From: Protofrankia sp963555925
GTDB lineage: Bacteria; Actinomycetota; Actinomycetes; Frankiales; Frankiaceae
DNA: 64,000 nucleotides
Assembly: GCA_963555925.1 (NCBI GenBank)
Contig: CAUVXJ010000098.1
Coordinates: 124,001 to 188,000 of the forward strand
Reading direction: 5' to 3'
Shown: positions 56,261 through 64,000 of the stretch, piece by piece
Layout: each line of letters starts with the position of its first letter
How positions within the stretch are numbered: the first letter of the stretch is position 1
The notes under the pieces: model-generated
What the model was told of the DNA's origin: nothing
What the model saw: the letters and a program-made list of their open reading frames with translations, nothing else
Database searches by the model: none
Translations under genes and position numbers: made by a program

Positions 56261-57318
56261 CCGTCACGACGAACCAGGCCGGCATCACCAACCGACTACT
56301 CGATCTCATCCCGGTCAGCGACCGCCCGCAGACCCGTAAGGACTTCACCTCCGATCAGGAGGTCCGCTGGTGCCCCGGCTGCGGCGACTACGCCATCCTG
56401 GCTACCGTCCAGGGGTTTCTGCCCGAACTCGGGATTGCCCGCGAGAACATCGCGTTCATCTCGGGTATCGGGTGCTCGTCCCGTTTCCCGTACTACCTCC
56501 AGACCTACGGGATGCATTCCATCCACGGTCGAGCACCGGCCATCGCAACGGGGCTGGCCGTCTCCCGACCGGATCTGTCGGTATGGGTTGTCACCGGCGA
56601 TGGTGACGCACTGTCCATCGGCGGCAACCATCTGCTCCATGCGCTGCGCCGAAACGTGAACATCAAAATCCTGATGTTCAACAACCGGATCTACGGGTTG
56701 ACCAAGGGTCAGTACTCCCCCACCTCGGAAGTGGGGAAAATCACAAAGTCGACACCGTTCGGGTCCCTGGACCGCCCCTACAACCCGATCTCACTCGTGC
56801 TCGGGGCCGAAGCGTCCTTTGTCGCTCGCTCGATCGACTCCGAACGGGCGCACCTGACCGCCGTCCTGCGGGCAGCCGCCGCGCATCCCGGGTCAGCGTT
56901 CGTCGAGATCTTTCAGAACTGCAACATCTTCAACGACGGGGCCTTCGACGCCCTCAAGGAGCGGTCATCCAAGGATGACGCGACCCTGCGCCTCGTCCAC
57001 GGCGAGCCGATGATTTTCGGTACGGACCTCGACAAGGGCATCCGCCGAGGTGCGTCGGGCGAGCTGGAGGTGTGCGCCGCGACCGACGATGGTGTGCTGG
57101 TCCACGACGCACAGGCCGCGGAGCCGAGCCAGGCGTTCGCGCTGTCACGACTCACCGGAAGCTCGGCCGGGGTTACCCCGGTCGGGGTCTTCCGGAACGT
57201 CGACGCTCCCACCTACGACGAACAGCTCAACAACCAGATCACCGACGCCCGGGCCCGCCAGGGCGAGGGCGACCTGATGGCTCTGCTGAGCAGCGGCGAC
57301 ACCTGGACGGTTGCCTAG
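56257..57318 (+). CDS. korB: 2-oxoglutarate:ferredoxin oxidoreductase, beta subunit
   Basis: 353 residues from GTG at 56257, overlapping the korA stop (GTGA). Thiamine diphosphate motif GDGDALSIGGNHLLHALRRN with GDG 114-116 and FNN near 142. The four cysteines for the [4Fe-4S] cluster are visible: C39 and C42 (RWCPGCGDY), C73 (GIGCSSR) and C222 (FQNCNIF). The stop is followed by a strong terminator. Confidence 0.96.
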   Translation: MTVTTNQAGITNRLLDLIPVSDRPQTRKDFTSDQEVRWCPGCGDYAILATVQGFLPELGIARENIAFISGIGCSSRFPYYLQTYGMHSIHGRAPAIATGLAVSRPDLSVWVVTGDGDALSIGGNHLLHALRRNVNIKILMFNNRIYGLTKGQYSPTSEVGKITKSTPFGSLDRPYNPISLVLGAEASFVARSIDSERAHLTAVLRAAAAHPGSAFVEIFQNCNIFNDGAFDALKERSSKDDATLRLVHGEPMIFGTDLDKGIRRGASGELEVCAATDDGVLVHDAQAAEPSQAFALSRLTGSSAGVTPVGVFRNVDAPTYDEQLNNQITDARARQGEGDLMALLSSGDTWTVA

Positions 57319-57340
57319 GAGGCCGCTGAACAACGTCTGT

Positions 57341-57367
57341 CCGGCCCGTCGGCATCCGACGGGCCGG
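57341..57367 (+). terminator. Terminator after korAB
   Basis: A perfect 12-base stem (CCGGCCCGTCGG with CCGACGGGCCGG) closing CAT, 23 bases after the korB stop. Confidence 0.9.
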
Positions 57368-57775
57368 ATGCGTCTGACGGGCCGGAGACCGCGCGACCAG
57401 CTGCCGATCCGACCGCCGCGGGCGGTCCCGGGCTCCACGGCTTCAGCCGCTTCGGGGCCTTCGACTGCTTCGACGGCAAACCACTGTGATCGTGAAGCGT
57501 GCCTGCGTTGCGCCCGGATAGCACCTTTGATGCAACCTTGTCCGACTCTTGCTGGGATGACGGCAACCGGTCGGGTAAGGTCATAGAGCAGCTGACATCC
57601 CGACTCCGCCTTTTCGGATCAATCTGGATCAGTCAGGCGTGTGGTGGGGTTCGGGGGGCTACCATCAGCTACCGATCCGGAGGAGCAGTGCAGGACGAAC
57701 CGTCCCGTCGCCGGCAATCCCGAACAGCGCGGATGTATCCCCAGATCGCACCCGATACCAGATTCGAGGTGGGCC
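57368..57775. other. Gene-free spacer after korAB
   Basis: About 400 bases. A second CTGACGGGCCGGAG echoes the terminator arm. An open frame from 57641 continues into the next gene, but its codon use and composition do not support coding before 57776. I see no gene. Confidence 0.5.
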
Positions 57776-59011
57776 GTGGGTAACCACTCCGCTGGCCGAC
57801 ATTCACTTCAGGCGCTCGACAACCCAGGCCGCCCAGATCCCGACCATGCCCGCCCGGCCACCGGCCCTGCGATCACCAGGTCCGCGGGCGGAGCGGAGCG
57901 GACACCCAGGCCGGCGGGGGCGATGTTCCTCCCTCGCCAGCAGCTGTTCGACTCCGGTGAACTGGACACGGTAACCGGCCCGCTCTCGATGAGCACCACA
58001 GCCCGCGCCGGTCAGACGACGGTGCTTGCTTCCACCGCGATGGCACGACGCCAGGCATGGCCAACCGGCAGCACCGACGAGCGGAGTGCCGTGTCTGCGT
58101 CAGACGTACCGGCTTCAAGCAACGACGGCAGTGCCCGATCGCGCGGCACCCGCCCACGTGGCGCGCATCGCGCCACGCACCGGCGCGTCGCCACCAAGCA
58201 GGGTCGCAGCCGCCTGGTCGTCGCCGGCACAGCATCGCTGGCCGGTATCTCCGCGATACTGACCGGCATGGCCCTGGCGGGTGGCGGTGACACCCCGGCA
58301 GGTGATCCCGCCACCACGGGAGCCGCACCCAGCATGGGGATCGGTACCGGGGTCTCGTTCACCGAACCCGCCACCACCCAGGGGCACAGCGAGACCGGTC
58401 AGCCGTCGCCAAGGCTCGTACCCCCAGGCATCCGGAGCAGATCAACCCTTTCCGGACGGACCGTTACGGGCGGCGATCCGACCACGGCGCCCGACGATGC
58501 CGGCCGACCACAGGTGGGCATCCCGGCAAGCGCCCCAGTCACCGGCACCGACACCGGCACCGCAGCCGGCGACATCCCAGCCGGTGCACCCGCGCTCCCG
58601 GTACAGCCCGGAGCCACCGCACCGTCCACCGACGGGGCATCCAACGGGCCGACCGGTACCGGACAGGTAGCGACCACCGGGAACGATCCGGCCGCACCCG
58701 CGGCGGGCCCGGCGACGTCTGCGGCGGTCTCCGCGAACCCGCTGACGAACACGTCGCCCCCGACCGCCGTACCGCCGGGCGCCACGCCCCCGCCCGGCAC
58801 CCCGCCAGCCGACGTGGTTGCGCAGACCGGCAGCGCCACGGCCGGCACGGCACAGGCTCCGGGCGCCAGCGCCTCAGCCGGCGGACCGGCGTCCTCCGGC
58901 CCGGAGATCACGGTTCCCGTTCCGACGACTCCCGGCATCCCGCTCGAAGATCTTTCCAACAGTGTGTTGGAACTCCGCAATATCGCGCCGGTCTGGCCGC
59001 ACAGCCGATAG
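57776..59011 (+). CDS. Membrane-anchored Pro/Ala/Gly/Thr-rich protein
   Basis: 411 residues from GTG at 57776, with GAGG six bases upstream. About 145 polar residues (cytoplasmic), then one hydrophobic segment (LVVAGTASLAGISAILTGMA, near 146-165), then about 240 residues of low-complexity Pro/Ala/Gly/Thr sequence, ending ELRNIAPVWPHSR. No catalytic motif. It looks like an exposed or wall-spanning protein; I recognise no family. Strong third-position GC supports coding, but the start could lie elsewhere in this frame. Convergent with the polyprenyl synthase. Confidence 0.65.
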   Translation: MGNHSAGRHSLQALDNPGRPDPDHARPATGPAITRSAGGAERTPRPAGAMFLPRQQLFDSGELDTVTGPLSMSTTARAGQTTVLASTAMARRQAWPTGSTDERSAVSASDVPASSNDGSARSRGTRPRGAHRATHRRVATKQGRSRLVVAGTASLAGISAILTGMALAGGGDTPAGDPATTGAAPSMGIGTGVSFTEPATTQGHSETGQPSPRLVPPGIRSRSTLSGRTVTGGDPTTAPDDAGRPQVGIPASAPVTGTDTGTAAGDIPAGAPALPVQPGATAPSTDGASNGPTGTGQVATTGNDPAAPAAGPATSAAVSANPLTNTSPPTAVPPGATPPPGTPPADVVAQTGSATAGTAQAPGASASAGGPASSGPEITVPVPTTPGIPLEDLSNSVLELRNIAPVWPHSR

Positions 59012-59029
59012 AGATTCGTACCGCGGTCC

Positions 59030-59063
59030 GCCCACTCGGACCTCCCTGCATCCCCGAGTGGGC
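59030..59063. terminator. Bidirectional terminator
   Basis: GCCCACTCGG pairs perfectly with CCGAGTGGGC around a 14-base loop, between convergent stops at 59011 and 59093. Confidence 0.8.
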
Positions 59064-59092
59064 GCTCGCTGTGAGAGCCCGTTGCGCCCGGT

Positions 59093-60094
59093 TCACCCCG
59101 TACGGTCGATCACATAGTCGGCAAGTGCCTCCAGAGCGCCCCTGGCCGGTCCGTTCTCCAAGGAGGCCAGACAGTCACGCGCGTCGCTCGCCCAACGCGC
59201 CACCTCGGCACGAGCCCGCCGCATGGCCCGATGGCCGCGCAGCAGATCCAACGCCTCTGCAAGCGCCCCCTCCGCGGCGAAGCCGTCCGCCATCAGCCTG
59301 CGCAGCCGCTCCGCTGCGGCATCGTCCTCCTGCAGCACATACAGCACCGGTAGCGTGGGAATCCCCTCGCGCAGATCGGTGCCGGGCGTCTTGCCGGAGG
59401 CCGCCTCGTCCGAGGCCACGTCGATCAGGTCATCGGACAGCTGGAAGGCGACGCCGAACCGTTCCCCGAACGCCGCGAGGGTGTCCGCGGTATAGGCATC
59501 AGAACCGGCGAGCATCGCGCCGAGCCGACCGGACGCGGCGATCAGCGACGCGGTCTTCTCTGTGATCACACGAAGATAGTGGTCAACGGGATCCTGTCCC
59601 GCAACCGGTCCGACGGTTTCCCGGATCTGCCCCTCGCACAGCGTCGCAATCGTACGCGCCAGGATACGGGTGGCCGCCGGACCCAGATCAGCGGTGATGT
59701 CTGACGCCCGGGCGAACAGGAAGTCACCGGTCAGGATAGCGATCGTGTTGGTCCACCGGACGTTCGCCGACGCCGCTCCCCGTCGCAACGGCGCTTCGTC
59801 CATGACGTCATCGTGGTAGAGGGTCGACAGGTGGGTGAGCTCGATCGCCACCGCGGCCGGAACGACACCTTCGGCGTCAGGGTCGGCAAACTGGGCGGCG
59901 AGCAGCACGACCATCGGTCGGAACCGCTTGCCGCCGGCGTCCACCAGGTGCCGCGACGTCTCGGTGACAAAGGGTACGTCGCTGCGGACAGCATCGCGCA
60001 ACATCCGTTCGACTTTGTCAAGGCCAAGGCGAACAGCAAATTCAAGATCAGGATCTGTCCTGATCCCCGTGAGATCCAGCCCGGTTGTGCTCAT
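59093..60094 (-). CDS. Polyprenyl diphosphate synthase
   Basis: 333 residues from ATG at 60094. Family motifs are GGKRFRP 54-60, the first Asp-rich motif DDVMD 95-99, then the following RRG, and the second Asp-rich motif DDLID 221-225. It condenses isopentenyl diphosphate into long-chain all-trans prenyl diphosphate. Its place seven bases after nuoN suggests the menaquinone side chain for the respiratory chain. Chain length cannot be read from sequence with certainty. Confidence 0.93.
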   Translation of the reverse strand: MSTTGLDLTGIRTDPDLEFAVRLGLDKVERMLRDAVRSDVPFVTETSRHLVDAGGKRFRPMVVLLAAQFADPDAEGVVPAAVAIELTHLSTLYHDDVMDEAPLRRGAASANVRWTNTIAILTGDFLFARASDITADLGPAATRILARTIATLCEGQIRETVGPVAGQDPVDHYLRVITEKTASLIAASGRLGAMLAGSDAYTADTLAAFGERFGVAFQLSDDLIDVASDEAASGKTPGTDLREGIPTLPVLYVLQEDDAAAERLRRLMADGFAAEGALAEALDLLRGHRAMRRARAEVARWASDARDCLASLENGPARGALEALADYVIDRTG

Positions 60095-60101
60095 ATGTTC
60101 G

Positions 60102-61712
60102 TCAGCGTACGAAGCCGGAGGCGGCAGCGGTGCCGGCGAGGTCGAGCAGCGGCTGTGGAGCAACTCCCAGCAGCAGCGTCACAATCGCCCCGACGCCGAC
60201 TGCGGCATAGGTGAGTGTCGGACGAGTGACGACTATCGGACCTTCCGTCGCCGGTTCCTGGAAGAACATCAATACGATCACCCGAACGTAGAAGAAGGCG
60301 GCGATCGCGCTCGTGACGAGTGCGACAACCACCAGTGGCGTCGCGTGTCCGGCGACGGCTGCCTGGAAGACCGCGAACTTCCCGGTGAACCCGCTGGTCA
60401 GCGGGATGCCGGCAAGAGCGAGCAGAAGGAAGGCAAAGATGCCCGCGAGAGTCGGCGACCGCCGCCCCAGCCCCTGCCACTGGGACAGGTCGCTGGCCTC
60501 GCCGTCCGAGGTCCTGACCATGGTGACGAGCCCGAATGCGGCAATCGTGGTGAAACCGTAGGCGACCAGGTAGAACAGAGAGCCGCGCAGCCCGTCGCTG
60601 TTCGCCGCAGCCAGGCCGGTGAGCAGGAAGCCGGCGTGCGCGATCGCCGAGTAGGCGAGCATCCGCTTGATGTCGCGCTGAGTCAGCGCCAGCACCGCGC
60701 CGACGACCATGGTCAGGATGGCGATCGTCCATACAATCGGCCGCCAGTCCCAGCGCAGGCCGCCGAAGGCCACGTAGAAGACCCGCAGCAGCGCCCCGAA
60801 CGCCGCCACCTTCGTACCCGCGGCCATGAACGCGGTGATCGGTGTCGGTGATCCCTGATAGACGTCTGGAGTCCACGAGTGGAACGGCGCCGCACCGATC
60901 TTGAAAAAGAGACCGATGCCGAGAAGGGCCATACCCAGGTACAGGTAGGTGTCGTTCGCGCCGACCGTACCCGCGGCATCGGCGATCCGGCCGAGGTCGA
61001 CGCTGCCGGCATAGCCGTAGAGGAAGGCCAGCCCGTAGATGAAGAAGGCCGAGGAGAACGCCCCGAGCAGAAAGTACTTCATCGCGGCTTCCTGCGACAG
61101 CAGCCGGCGGCGGCGGGCGAGGCCGGCGAGCAGGTAGAGCGGCAGCGACAGAATCTCCAGCGCCACGAACATGGTCAGAAGTGTGTTGGCGGAGACGAAC
61201 AACAACATCCCGGCCACCGAGAAGGCCATCAACGCGTATACCTCGGTCTGCACACCAGCCGAGGTCCGCGCGGCGGTCGCCCCCGGTGAACCCGGGGTGA
61301 GCGCCGCGGAGGCCACGATCGCGCCGCCCGAGGAGTCCAACCGCCGTTCTGCAACGAGCAGCACCGCCAGGAAGGCGAACAGCAGGATGGCGCCTTCCAT
61401 GAACAACGTGGGGCTGTCGATGGCCACCGCACCGGCCGCAAGGATCTGCCGGCGGCCGCGCAGCAGCACGACCGCGACGAATGCCGCCGCGAACCCGCCC
61501 GCAGCCAACAGCGGCTGGAGGGTCCGGCGTGCCTTCGCCGGCGCGAAGGCGTCGATGAGAACGGCCGCCAGCGCCACCCCGAACACGATGATGATCGGAC
61601 TCAGTGCCCCGTACTGGATCGACGGGACGTCGATCGTCCCCCGGGTGCTCTGGGTCAGGACGTCCTGAGCCAGGAGCTGCTGGCCCAGGACGGCGGTTGG
61701 TGCGGCGCTCAC
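60102..61712 (-). CDS. nuoN: NADH-quinone oxidoreductase subunit N
   Basis: 536 residues, a 14-helix antiporter-like subunit of complex I. Visible markers are LEILSLPLYLLAGLARRRRL, AAMKYFLLGAFSSAFFIYGL, KIGAAPFHSWTPDVYQGSPT and KRMLAYSAIAHAGFLLTGLA. It has the key lysines and the glutamate of TM5 for proton pumping. The GTG at 61712 overlaps nuoM (GTGA). Last nuo gene. Confidence 0.97.
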   Translation of the reverse strand: MSAAPTAVLGQQLLAQDVLTQSTRGTIDVPSIQYGALSPIIIVFGVALAAVLIDAFAPAKARRTLQPLLAAGGFAAAFVAVVLLRGRRQILAAGAVAIDSPTLFMEGAILLFAFLAVLLVAERRLDSSGGAIVASAALTPGSPGATAARTSAGVQTEVYALMAFSVAGMLLFVSANTLLTMFVALEILSLPLYLLAGLARRRRLLSQEAAMKYFLLGAFSSAFFIYGLAFLYGYAGSVDLGRIADAAGTVGANDTYLYLGMALLGIGLFFKIGAAPFHSWTPDVYQGSPTPITAFMAAGTKVAAFGALLRVFYVAFGGLRWDWRPIVWTIAILTMVVGAVLALTQRDIKRMLAYSAIAHAGFLLTGLAAANSDGLRGSLFYLVAYGFTTIAAFGLVTMVRTSDGEASDLSQWQGLGRRSPTLAGIFAFLLLALAGIPLTSGFTGKFAVFQAAVAGHATPLVVVALVTSAIAAFFYVRVIVLMFFQEPATEGPIVVTRPTLTYAAVGVGAIVTLLLGVAPQPLLDLAGTAAASGFVR

Positions 61713-63319
61713 GAGTGGCCTCCGGCCTGGCTTGCGTTCACGGGCGCGGCGTTCACTGGGACGCTAGGCGCCGGATCGGTGTGCCCGGCATCTTCGAACG
61801 TCGCCGTGACCGTCGGACGGATGATGTCGATGAGTGGCTTCGGATACACGCCGAGCGCAATGATCAGCGCGACCACCGGGGCAACGACGATCTTCTCTCG
61901 AACACTGAGATCGAGAACGCCCTTGGCCTGCTCATGGACCAGCGGGCCGGTCATGGTCCGCTGAAAGAGGTACAGAATGTAGATCGCGGCCAACACGATT
62001 CCACAGGTGGCCACGATCGCCAGCGCCCGATACCGGGTGAACGTTCCGGCCAGCACCAGAAACTCACTGACGAAGCTGTTCAGGCCGGGCAGCGCCAGCG
62101 ATGACAGACCCGCGATCAGGAAGACCCCGGCCAGTACCGGGGTGACCTTCGCCATTCCGCCGTAGGCGCTGACGTCCCGGCTGCCGCGCCGGGTCACCAG
62201 GAACCCGACCACGAGGAACAGCAGCCCCGTGGACAGACCGTGATTGACCATGTAAAGCACCGCGCCCGTCCCGCCCTGCGACGTCAACGCGAAGGTTCCC
62301 ATAGCGATGAAGCCGAAGTGCGCCAGCGACGTGTACGCAACCAGGCGTTTCATGTCCCGCTGGCCGATGGCCAGCAGCGCACCGTAGAAGATTCCGACCA
62401 CAGCGAGGGCGAGCACCATGGGCGCGAAGTAGGACGAGGCATCCGGGAACAGCGGGATGCAGTATCGGATCAGCCCGAAGGTTCCGACCTTGTCCAGTAC
62501 CCCCACCAACAGGATCGCGCCTCCGGTCGGCGACTGCGCGCCGGCGTCGGGGAGCCAGGTGTGGAAGGGGAACAACGGCGCCTTGATGGCGAACGCGATG
62601 AAGAAGCCGAGGAACAACAGCTTCTGGACACCCGGAGTGATATCGAGCTGGCGCAACGTTGCGAAGTCAAAGGTGCCGGTGCCCAGCTGGTCAGCCGAGA
62701 CCACATACAGGCCGATCACGGCGGCGAGCATCAACAGGCCGCCGAACAGGCTGTAGAGCAGGAACTTCACCGCGGCGTAGGACCGCTGCGCCTGCTCCTT
62801 GACCGCTCCGTAGCTGCCGATCAGGAAGTACATCGGGATCAGCATCGCCTCGAAGAAGACGTAGAACAGGAAGACGTCGGTCGCCGCGAATACGCCGATC
62901 ATCCCCACTTCGAGGGCGAGCAGGAGTGCGAAGAACGCGGAAACGCTGCGTCGGCTCACCACATCGGCACCACCGGCACCGGCCTGCGCAGGGCCCGCAA
63001 CCTCATCCCAGGAAGCCAGCACGACGACCGGCACCAGCAGCGTCGCGAGCAGGATCAGCACCAGCGAGATGCCGTCGGCGCCGACCGAGTAGGAAACCCC
63101 GAACTGCCTGATCCAGGAGTACTTCTGGGCGAACTGGAAACCGGCACGCGACGGCTCGTAAGCGATGGTGGCCAGTAGCGCCAGCCCGAACTCCACGAGC
63201 GTGACCGCAAGTGTGATCTGCTTGGCCACGGTGGCGAACCGCCGCGGGACGGCCATCACGACAACCGCGGCCACGGCCGGGACGATCAGCAGGACCGTCA
63301 ACCAGGGGAAACTGTTCAC
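61709..63319 (-). CDS. nuoM: NADH-quinone oxidoreductase subunit M
   Basis: 536 residues from GTG at 63319: FFEAMLIPMYFLIGSYGAVK, AAVKFLLYSLFGGLLMLAAV, KAPLFPFHTWLPDAGAQSPT, GQRDMKRLVAYTSLAHFGFI. A proton-pumping antiporter-like subunit of complex I. One base separates its start from the nuoL stop. Confidence 0.97.
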   Translation of the reverse strand: MNSFPWLTVLLIVPAVAAVVVMAVPRRFATVAKQITLAVTLVEFGLALLATIAYEPSRAGFQFAQKYSWIRQFGVSYSVGADGISLVLILLATLLVPVVVLASWDEVAGPAQAGAGGADVVSRRSVSAFFALLLALEVGMIGVFAATDVFLFYVFFEAMLIPMYFLIGSYGAVKEQAQRSYAAVKFLLYSLFGGLLMLAAVIGLYVVSADQLGTGTFDFATLRQLDITPGVQKLLFLGFFIAFAIKAPLFPFHTWLPDAGAQSPTGGAILLVGVLDKVGTFGLIRYCIPLFPDASSYFAPMVLALAVVGIFYGALLAIGQRDMKRLVAYTSLAHFGFIAMGTFALTSQGGTGAVLYMVNHGLSTGLLFLVVGFLVTRRGSRDVSAYGGMAKVTPVLAGVFLIAGLSSLALPGLNSFVSEFLVLAGTFTRYRALAIVATCGIVLAAIYILYLFQRTMTGPLVHEQAKGVLDLSVREKIVVAPVVALIIALGVYPKPLIDIIRPTVTATFEDAGHTDPAPSVPVNAAPVNASQAGGHS

Positions 63320-63320
63320 G

Positions 63321-64000
63321 TCATCCGGCCTTTACCAGGTAGAGCGCGCCGACCACGAGGACGGCACCTCCCAACATCGACAGCGCATAGGAGCGGACGA
63401 ATCCGGTCTGGGTCCGGCGCAACCGTCCGGACAGGCCGCCGACCGCCGCGGCGGTGCCACGGACCACACCATCCACTCCGACGGTGTCCAGCCAGACCAG
63501 GAACCGGGTGGCGTACTGACCCGGGCGCATGAACACGGTTTCGTTGAACGTGTTGGCGTAGAGATCGCGTCGCGCGGCGACGGTCACCAGGCCGACCTCG
63601 GCGTCGGGCCGGGCCACGGCATCGACCGGACGGAGCTGGTAGCGAAGATAGGCCCCGGCGAACCCGCCGGCGGCGACGAGCAGGGTGAGTGCGGTGAGGA
63701 CCGCCGGGGACATGGTGTGCACGCCCGCCTCGACGCTCTCGCCGACCACCGGCGCCAGCCAGTTCTGAATGGAACCACCGAGGACGAACAGTCCACCGGC
63801 AACCGCAGCCCCGATCGCCAACGGAACCATCGGACCGGTCATCACGGTCGGGGACTCGTGCGGGTGCCTGGCCTCCGGCCCCGTGTCCGACCAGCGGCGC
63901 TCGCCGTGGAAGGTCATGAGAAACAGCCGTGTCATGTAGAAGGCGGTGATCCCCGCGCCGAGCAACGCGGCCGAGCCCAGCAGATACCCGCTGGTTCCAC
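63321..64000 (-). CDS. nuoL: NADH-quinone oxidoreductase subunit L (C-terminal part)
   Basis: About 226 C-terminal codons; the gene continues past the right edge. ITAFYMTRLFLMTFHGERRW is a strong NuoL signature, and the C-terminal region has helices and the amphipathic stretch NTFNETVFMRPGQYATRFLV. Upstream of nuoM and nuoN in the usual order. Confidence 0.95.
   Translation of the reverse strand, partial: GTSGYLLGSAALLGAGITAFYMTRLFLMTFHGERRWSDTGPEARHPHESPTVMTGPMVPLAIGAAVAGGLFVLGGSIQNWLAPVVGESVEAGVHTMSPAVLTALTLLVAAGGFAGAYLRYQLRPVDAVARPDAEVGLVTVAARRDLYANTFNETVFMRPGQYATRFLVWLDTVGVDGVVRGTAAAVGGLSGRLRRTQTGFVRSYALSMLGGAVLVVGALYLVKAG

Overview
This window is a GC-rich actinobacterial chromosome segment. 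It carries, almost unbroken on the minus strand, the ribosomal and transcription core: secE-nusG, rplKA, rplJL, rpoBC, rpsLG-fusA-tuf, the S10/spc/alpha operons, truA and rplM-rpsI. Codon use, frequent GTG starts, zinc-ribbon forms of S4, S14, L33 and L36, the hadAB pair beside rpmG, the korAB genes and long Ala/Pro/Asp-rich tails on ribosomal proteins point to the Actinobacteria. Frankia or a close relative is my best guess, but this is inference without a database search. Two runs of N (16703-17205 and 41737-42191) show it is a gapped draft assembly.

Layout. 1-3825 (minus): rpsI (partial), rplM, truA, rplQ, with one plus-strand membrane-anchored protein of unknown function at 819-2024. 3891-22170 (minus, transcribed from high to low coordinates): rpsJ, rplC, rplD, rplW, rplB, rpsS, rplV, rpsC, rplP, rpmC, rpsQ, rplN, rplX, rplE, rpsN, rpsH, rplF, rplR, rpsE, rpmD, rplO, secY, adk, map, infA, rpmJ, rpsM, rpsK, rpsD, rpoA. 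Many of these overlap by 1-8 bases, so translational coupling is likely. 22336-26573: tuf, fusA, rpsG, rpsL. 26890-30654: an accessory islet between rpsL and rpoC. It holds an RNA m5C methyltransferase homologue on the minus strand, then on the plus strand a small acidic protein gene and an ABC exporter separated by a strong RNA hairpin. 30819-43930: rpoC, rpoB, rplL, rplJ with an L10-type leader, rplA, rplK, nusG, secE. 43961-47483: tRNA-Trp, an aminotransferase (plus strand), hadB, hadA, rpmG, tRNA-Met, tRNA-Thr. 47843-54203: a secreted GH25 lysozyme with LGFP-like repeats, a four-helix membrane protein, pyrE, tRNA-Tyr, yajQ, htpX and a Rossmann/DUF2520 protein. 54374-57318: 2-oxoglutarate:ferredoxin oxidoreductase korAB. 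57776-64000: a Pro/Ala-rich anchored protein, a polyprenyl diphosphate synthase (probably the menaquinone side chain) and the end of the complex I operon (nuoN, nuoM, partial nuoL).

The most unusual signal is not a gene. It is a family of 44-46-base imperfect palindromes bounded by GGCC, with at least fourteen copies plus a longer variant, placed only in intergenic spacers of the housekeeping operons, sometimes in pairs. Next come a pair of perfect hairpins with an identical G-rich loop after yajQ, a 64-base tandem duplication of hairpins before pyrE, the small-protein/ABC-exporter islet, and an S3 protein whose low-complexity tail runs into an assembly gap and changes frame across it.
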